Part shown: positions 5,953 to 10,119 of the stretch, piece after piece | Position numbering within the stretch: the stretch's first letter is position 1 | How the letters are laid out: the number at the start of each line of letters is the position of its first letter | Source: CAYZEZ01 sp964477295 | GTDB lineage: Bacteria; Bacteroidota; Bacteroidia; Bacteroidales; SM23-62 | Assembly (NCBI GenBank): GCA_964477295.1 | Contig: CAYZEZ010000185.1 | Location: forward strand, 1-10,119 | Length of the DNA: 10,119 nucleotides | Reading direction: 5' to 3' | The notes under the pieces: generated by a model | Told to the model about the DNA's origin: nothing | Seen by the model: only the letters and a program-made list of their open reading frames with translations | The model's database searches: none | Position numbers and translations under genes: made by a program

Positions 5953-8532
5953 ATGAAAAGAATTTTGTTTTTTATTCTTCCTGTTCTGATATCAGGATTG
6001 ATCGCATGCAGCAATCCCGGGAATGTGGTTGAAATGAATTTAAATGAAAACTGGACATTCAGACAGGCCGATAAGGAAAACTGGTTACAGGCTACGGTCC
6101 CGGGTTGTGTCCATACCGACCTTCTGAATAACGGCGATATCGAAGATCCTTTTTACAGGCTCAATGAGCACGGCCTTCAATGGATCGACAAGGTTGACTG
6201 GGAATACCGGACCACATTTCAGGCAGGTCCCGGGATTACCGGGAAGGAGAACATGGAGCTCTTTTTCAACGGATTGGATACATACGCGGAAGTATTCCTG
6301 AATGATGAAAGCATCCTTACTGCTGATAATATGTTCCGGGAATGGAAGGTGAATATAAAAGAGAAAATTGTTCCGGGTAAAAACACCTTAAGGATACTGT
6401 TCAAATCACCTATTAAAATCGGAATCGAAAAATATGATGCCCTCGGTTATGTTATTCCTGTATCGGGAAATGATCTGTCGGAAATCGGACAGGTAGAAGG
6501 AAACAAGAAAGTAAGTGTGTATACCCGCAAGGCCCAGTATCATTTTGGATGGGATTGGGGGCCCCGGTTCGTTACGAGTGGAATCTGGAAACCTGTTATT
6601 CTGCGTGCCTATGATAAGGCCATCATCAGGAATGTACAGGTTGAACAAATGGAACTGACCGATGAGACGGCCGAGTTACTGGCTCACGTTGAAATTGAAT
6701 CATCTGTCGAAACACCCGTTAAGGCGGTTTGTTTTGTCAATGGAGAGGAAGCTTTTTCGAGGAAAACAGAACTGGCAAAAGGAATGAATCATGTGGTTCT
6801 GCCTGTCACTATAAAGAATCCGGAAAGATGGTGGCCAAATGGAATGGGCGATCAGACATTATACAATCTTATGTTTAAAATCCTGGAGGAAGATAAGCTG
6901 CTTTCTGAAAAGGAAGAGCGGATCGGGTTGCGAACCATCGAGATTGTCCAGGAACCCGATTCGGTTGGAAAAAATTTCTATTTCAAGGTCAATGGCCACC
7001 CTGTTTTCATGAAAGGGGCCAACTACATCCCGCAGGATGCTTTTGTAACCAGGGTGACCCCCGAACGGTATGAACACATCCTGCAATCGGCCGCAGATGT
7101 CAACATGAACATGCTGCGGGTCTGGGGTGGAGGGATCTATGAGTACGATATTTTCTATGATTTGTGCGATGAAAAGGGGATCCTCGTCTGGCAGGATTTC
7201 ATGTTTGCCTGTGCCATGTACCCGGGTGACGACCATTTTCTTGAAAATGTGCAGCAGGAGGCTGCCGACAATATCAGGCGGCTCAGGAACCACCCGTCCA
7301 TTGCCCTGTGGTGCGGAAACAATGAGTGTTTGAGTGCCTGGTACAATTGGGGCTGGAAGGATTCAGCAGAAGTGAAGCAGGGGAAAGAAGTCGCCGGCCT
7401 GATCTGGAAGGCCTATGATGACAACTACCATAAGATCCTTCCCCAGGCAGTGAAAGAATATGATCACCGGTTTTACTGGTCCTCATCGCCCAGTGCGGGA
7501 TTTGGAGAACCTGAAAACTGGGTTGCCGGCGATGTGCATTACTGGGGTGTATGGTGGGGAAAAGAACCTTTTGTAAATTACCGGACCAGGCTGGGGAGGT
7601 TCATGTCGGAGTATGGATTCCAGTCATTCCCGGAGATAAGCACCATTAACAGGTTCACTGTGGAAAAAGACCACGACATTTATTCCGACGTGATGAAATC
7701 GCACCAGCGCTCTTCGATAGGAAACGAGACCATTGAATTGTATATGTTACGTGATTACAGGAAACCGAAAGATTTTAAAATGCAGCTCTATGTGGGCCAG
7801 CTCACCCAGGCAGAGGGGATCAGGATTGCCATGGAGGGGCACAGGAAGGCCAGGCCATTTTGCATGGGGAGCCTTTTCTGGCAGATCGACGACTGCTGGC
7901 CGGTGGCTTCGTGGTCGAGCATTGATTATTACGGAAACTGGAAAGCCCAGCAATATTTCGCAAAAAAAGCATTCCAGGATATACTGGTTTCGCCTGAAAT
8001 CAATGATGCTGTCATTGAGGTTTTCATTGTATCTGACAGGCTTGAGCCTGTTCCGGGAACAGTTGAGATGGACCTTGTCACATTCACCGGCAATACCCTC
8101 TGGCAAAAGGAGATGCAGGTGGAGATACAGCCGAATTCAAGTGCTCAGTTATTTTCGATCAATAAGGGGAAACTGGACGGTGATTACGATGAGAAGGAAT
8201 GTCTTTTTTCTGTAAAACTTTATATCGATGACGAGGTTTACTCGTCCAACATCATCTATTTCAATCCCCTTAAAGACCTTGATTTCCCGGATCCGCAATT
8301 GAAACAAAAGATTTCTGAAGGGGAAGGAGGGTATGATCTAACCTTTACCACGGTTAACCTGGCAAAAAATATTTATATCTCCGCGGATGGTGTGGAAGGA
8401 TTTTTCAGCGACAATTTTTTCGACCTGTTGCCGGGTGAAGAAAAAACCATCAGGTTCAACACATCGGACAAGGTCAGCGTGGATGAATTAAAGGATATAC
8501 TGAGGGTTGTTACGCTGGCGGATAGTTATTAG
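5953..8532 (+). CDS. GH2 beta-mannosidase, lipoprotein
   Basis: The 859-residue product has a lipoprotein signal (lipobox LIAC, Cys19). Residues about 25-205 form the GH2 sugar-binding sandwich (VPGCVHTDLLNNG, WEYRTTF), about 205-320 an Ig-like domain, about 325-680 the TIM barrel, and the rest mannosidase-type Ig domains. The acid/base is E458 (WCGNNE) and the nucleophile E553 (SEYGFQSFP). WNGG-like (RVWGGGIYE) and WQDFMFACAMYP segments are typical of beta-mannosidases rather than beta-galactosidases. It should release terminal beta-D-mannose, as from mannan oligosaccharides or the N-glycan core, by a retaining mechanism. Length and active-site positions are close to the characterised Bacteroides enzymes. 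It starts 13 bases after the sulfatase stop and so is likely co-transcribed. No terminator with a T run follows; a repeat element begins 8 bases after the stop. Confidence 0.93.
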   Translation: MKRILFFILPVLISGLIACSNPGNVVEMNLNENWTFRQADKENWLQATVPGCVHTDLLNNGDIEDPFYRLNEHGLQWIDKVDWEYRTTFQAGPGITGKENMELFFNGLDTYAEVFLNDESILTADNMFREWKVNIKEKIVPGKNTLRILFKSPIKIGIEKYDALGYVIPVSGNDLSEIGQVEGNKKVSVYTRKAQYHFGWDWGPRFVTSGIWKPVILRAYDKAIIRNVQVEQMELTDETAELLAHVEIESSVETPVKAVCFVNGEEAFSRKTELAKGMNHVVLPVTIKNPERWWPNGMGDQTLYNLMFKILEEDKLLSEKEERIGLRTIEIVQEPDSVGKNFYFKVNGHPVFMKGANYIPQDAFVTRVTPERYEHILQSAADVNMNMLRVWGGGIYEYDIFYDLCDEKGILVWQDFMFACAMYPGDDHFLENVQQEAADNIRRLRNHPSIALWCGNNECLSAWYNWGWKDSAEVKQGKEVAGLIWKAYDDNYHKILPQAVKEYDHRFYWSSSPSAGFGEPENWVAGDVHYWGVWWGKEPFVNYRTRLGRFMSEYGFQSFPEISTINRFTVEKDHDIYSDVMKSHQRSSIGNETIELYMLRDYRKPKDFKMQLYVGQLTQAEGIRIAMEGHRKARPFCMGSLFWQIDDCWPVASWSSIDYYGNWKAQQYFAKKAFQDILVSPEINDAVIEVFIVSDRLEPVPGTVEMDLVTFTGNTLWQKEMQVEIQPNSSAQLFSINKGKLDGDYDEKECLFSVKLYIDDEVYSSNIIYFNPLKDLDFPDPQLKQKISEGEGGYDLTFTTVNLAKNIYISADGVEGFFSDNFFDLLPGEEKTIRFNTSDKVSVDELKDILRVVTLADSY

Positions 8533-8539
8533 GAATGTA

Positions 8540-8643
8540 GTCATCCCGTCCCGCCGTGCCCCCCCGAGCACTCGGGGGGAGAGTACTCGGGATCGGGATC
8601 TCAAAGTCGCTGGAAAAAGTTCCTGAAACAAGTTCAGCATGAC
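8540..8643. repeat. About 104 bp palindromic dispersed element with GTCAT/ATGAC ends
   Basis: The segment opens with GTCATCCCG (8540) and closes with CAGCATGAC (8643), so its ends are inverted GTCAT copies. Inside is a perfect 9-bp hairpin, CCCCCCGAG (8560-8568) with CTCGGGGGG (8571-8579), and a second ACTCGGG copy at 8585-8591. The right part, read on the minus strand as GTCATGCTGAACTTGTTTCA, resembles a repeat string that recurs in many bacterial genomes, often mis-annotated as small proteins. No transposase is present, so it would be non-autonomous. It may also protect the 3' end of the operon mRNA. Copy number elsewhere cannot be seen from here. Confidence 0.55.
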
Positions 8644-8689
8644 CCAGTATCCGGAAATGGCAAAAAAGAAACAATTCCCACACCCATGC

Positions 8690-8717
8690 TACCTCGTAAC
8701 TAGTACCTGGCACCTAG
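8690..8717. repeat. Four tandem heptanucleotide units at the end of the regulator gene
   Basis: The units TACCTCG, TAACTAG, TACCTGG and CACCTAG run without gaps and share a TACCTAG-like consensus. The last unit contains the stop codon of the minus-strand regulator (CTA at 8714-8716). The tract resembles the short heptameric repeats known from several bacterial phyla. It has no evident coding or terminator role. Confidence 0.45.
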
Positions 8718-8923
8718 TCACTTTCTTCCAGGTAAAACAATTCCTCTACGCTACAACCAAAGAACTTCGCTAGCTTCAGAGCTAACAACGTCGAAGGAAC
8801 AAACTTCCCCTTCTCAATCGAGTGTATGGTTTGCCGTGTCACCCCCACCTCGTTGGCCAGGGCCTCCTGTGACATATCATCTTTTTCAAAACGATATCTT
8901 CTTACGTGATTTCCAAGCTTCAT
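8714..8923 (-). CDS. Small XRE-family helix-turn-helix regulator
   Basis: This 69-residue protein is essentially one HTH domain. Residues 18-26 (SQEALANEV) form the first helix of the motif, followed by GVTRQTIHSIEKGK, with the recognition helix at about residues 29-37 and a VEELFYLEE tail. It resembles the short YozG-like transcriptional regulators that often repress their own operon. In many genomes such regulators precede a small membrane protein gene; here nothing follows on the same strand except repeats, while a DoxX-type membrane gene lies divergently upstream. The ATG at 8923-8921 abuts a perfect 15-bp palindrome. The ligand, if any, is unknown. The class is firm; the target is inferred to be its own promoter and perhaps the divergent gene. 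Confidence 0.88.
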   Translation of the reverse strand: MKLGNHVRRYRFEKDDMSQEALANEVGVTRQTIHSIEKGKFVPSTLLALKLAKFFGCSVEELFYLEESD

Positions 8924-8972
8924 ATGTAAAGTTTACATTACAAATATGTAGTTTAATTTACATTTTGTCAAG
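8924..8972 (-). promoter_or_regulatory. Promoter and paired palindromic operator of the small regulator
   Basis: On the minus strand, TTG (8971-8969, inside TTGACA) is followed after 20 bases by CATATTTG (8948-8941), one mismatch from the Bacteroidota TAnnTTTG element. ATGTAAA-G-TTTACAT (8924-8938) is a perfect palindrome that would cover the start site and abut the start codon. A looser palindrome, ATGTA and TACAT with an 8-base spacer (8946-8963), lies between the two promoter elements. Binding at either would block transcription, which suggests negative autoregulation. This is inferred from position and symmetry. Confidence 0.5.
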
Positions 8973-9011
8973 TATACTGTACTTATATTTTTCAAAATAT
9001 TTCAATTCCTT

Positions 9012-9043
9012 CACTTATACAGACTTGTGGACTTGCAGACTCC
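9012..9043. repeat. Short octamer repeat in the AT-rich divergent gap
   Basis: CAGACTTG, TGGACTTG and CAGACTCC follow each other without gaps (9020-9043), with a degenerate ACTT copy just before. The rest of the 227-base gap (8924-9150) is AT-rich and holds the regulator's promoter. No convincing plus-strand promoter or open frame was found; a 90-codon plus-strand frame across it has AT-rich, low-complexity composition. Confidence 0.3.
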
Positions 9044-9150
9044 TAAAATTTTGTTTGAATAATTTAAAATATACATTATATCTATTAGGAGCATTCTTGT
9101 TTTATTAATTTTTCTATAAATTAACTGTCAATATCTTAAATCCTTCCCTC

Positions 9151-10119
9151 ATGGAAATATCTAAAGCAAAAGGAAATAACGCTCTTCAGTACATCCTCAC
9201 AGCCGTCCGAATTCTCATAGGTTGGCATTTTCTTTACGAAGGATTATCCAAACTGATATCGCCTAACTGGTCGGCTGCAGGCTACCTGCTTGAATCGAGC
9301 TGGCTGTTTTCAGGATTCTTTCATAACCTGGCCATGAACGAAGCCGCCCTGCACGTGGTGGATTTTATGAATATCTGGGGATTGATCCTGATCGGAATTG
9401 GATTACTATTAGGAATGATGACAAGGATTGCCGGCGGAGCGGGTGCACTGCTGTTGTTATTCTATTATGTTGCCAATCCGCCGTTTATCGGCTTTATTGG
9501 TGAGACAACCGGTGAGGGTCACTACCTGATCGTAAATAAGATTATGATTGAGTTTGCCGTACTGACCTTACTGGCCTTTTTACCATGCAAGGCAACTCTT
9601 GGTATAGGAAGGTTGATAAGAAGACTTTTTATAAAAACCTCAAAAACAGATGATGGATCTGTGGCGGAATCTGGACTTGCCGTTGAATCAGGGCGTCGGG
9701 AAATGCTTAAGGACCTTATCACTTTGCCCGTTCTTGGTGGTTTTGTATGGGCTGCATTAAAGAAGAAGAAATGGGAAAGCTTTGAAGAACGCAACCTGGT
9801 TAGTAAGCCCAGTCGTGTGGATGCAGTTTCCGGAGCTTCGCCCAAGTCGGTCACTTATGCCGACCTGGATCAGCTTGAAGGGCAAATTCCTAAAGGTAAA
9901 ATTGGCAACCTTGAAGTGAGCAGGATAATAGCCGGGGGAAACCTGATTAGCGGGTATGCCCATTCCCGGGACCTGATCTATGTGTCCCATCTTGTACAGA
10001 GCTATTTCACAGAAGAGAAAGTGATCGAGACCTTAAAACTGTGTGAAGCGGTTGGGATCAATTCAATGATCGTAAGGGTGGATGACAACACCCTCCGGCT
10101 GCTTGAGAAATATCGGAAA
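9151..10119 (+). CDS. DoxX-type membrane protein fused to an aldo/keto-reductase-like domain (runs off the right edge)
   Basis: The ATG at 9151 opens a frame of 323 codons to the window end. Residues about 10-150 form a four-helix DoxX/DoxD-like domain (GWHFLYEGLSKL near 24-35; hydrophobic stretches near 13-35, 71-90, 93-112 and 125-147). A polar linker leads to a second hydrophobic segment at about 187-204, headed by R182-R183 in GRREMLK and closed by a KKKK patch, which looks like an internal Tat-type signal or anchor. From residue 246 (IPKGKIGNLEVSRIIAGGN) begins a domain like that of aldo/keto-reductase-related TIM-barrel proteins, with AHSRDLIYVS following. DoxX domains are linked to quinone or thiol redox chemistry. 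One reading is a membrane redox module joined to an extracytoplasmic barrel. The DoxX call is good; the C-terminal fold is tentative because it is cut off. Confidence 0.7.
   Translation, partial: MEISKAKGNNALQYILTAVRILIGWHFLYEGLSKLISPNWSAAGYLLESSWLFSGFFHNLAMNEAALHVVDFMNIWGLILIGIGLLLGMMTRIAGGAGALLLLFYYVANPPFIGFIGETTGEGHYLIVNKIMIEFAVLTLLAFLPCKATLGIGRLIRRLFIKTSKTDDGSVAESGLAVESGRREMLKDLITLPVLGGFVWAALKKKKWESFEERNLVSKPSRVDAVSGASPKSVTYADLDQLEGQIPKGKIGNLEVSRIIAGGNLISGYAHSRDLIYVSHLVQSYFTEEKVIETLKLCEAVGINSMIVRVDDNTLRLLEKYRK

Noticed and set aside
7733..8215. 160-codon plus-strand frame
   Set aside because: It is an alternative frame inside the beta-mannosidase, whose own frame has full family motifs there.
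8510..8713. 67-codon minus-strand frame
   Set aside because: Its sequence comes almost entirely from the dispersed repeat and heptamer tract, and it overlaps the end of the mannosidase gene.
8690..9043. CRISPR array
   Set aside because: The repeats are 7-8 bp tandem units without spacers, and no cas gene is present.
8836..9108. 90-codon plus-strand frame
   Set aside because: It overlaps the regulator gene antisense and continues through AT-rich spacer, with low-complexity composition and no recognisable motif.

Overview
The window looks like part of a chromosome from a polysaccharide-degrading member of the Bacteroidota, probably a Bacteroidales or Marinilabiliales relative. The sequence alone does not fix the genus. 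The reasons are several lipoprotein or secreted carbohydrate-active enzymes (GH78, S1 sulfatase, GH2 beta-mannosidase), a secreted S9 peptidase of the DPP IV type, gene starts without Shine-Dalgarno sequences, and two promoter candidates close to the Bacteroidota form (TTTG, about 20 bases, TAnnTTTG). No SusC/SusD pair, integrase, transposase, tRNA, rRNA or CRISPR array is visible.

Layout. Positions 1-899 (minus) hold the N-terminal third or so of a GH78 alpha-L-rhamnosidase lipoprotein that runs off the left edge. Positions 900-1315 form a divergent control region with a terminator-like hairpin, two abutting perfect inverted repeats and a candidate promoter. Positions 1316-3505 (plus) encode a complete secreted S9 peptidase. 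Positions 3506-3615 carry a G/C-rich hairpin pair that looks like a dispersed repeat. Three tightly packed plus-strand genes follow: a nitrilase-superfamily amidohydrolase lipoprotein (3616-4554), an S1 sulfatase lipoprotein that starts with TTG two bases later (4557-5939), and a GH2 beta-mannosidase lipoprotein 13 bases after that (5953-8532). Positions 8533-8720 hold repeats: a roughly 104 bp element with inverted ends, and four 7-bp tandem units that run into the 3' end of the next gene. Positions 8714-8923 (minus) encode a 69-residue XRE-type regulator with a palindrome abutting its start codon. An AT-rich gap with an octamer repeat precedes 9151-10119 (plus), the beginning of a DoxX-type membrane protein fused, through an internal twin-arginine-like segment, to the start of an aldo/keto-reductase-like domain.

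How the genes may work together. The rhamnosidase, sulfatase and beta-mannosidase are exo-acting enzymes expected on a sulfated, branched glycan containing rhamnose and mannose. The nitrilase-like lipoprotein could add an amide-cleaving step, and the peptidase could trim peptide from a glycoprotein or serve general peptide nutrition. The three-gene lipoprotein operon is the most coherent functional unit. The DoxX fusion and the repeats around the small regulator are the most unusual features.
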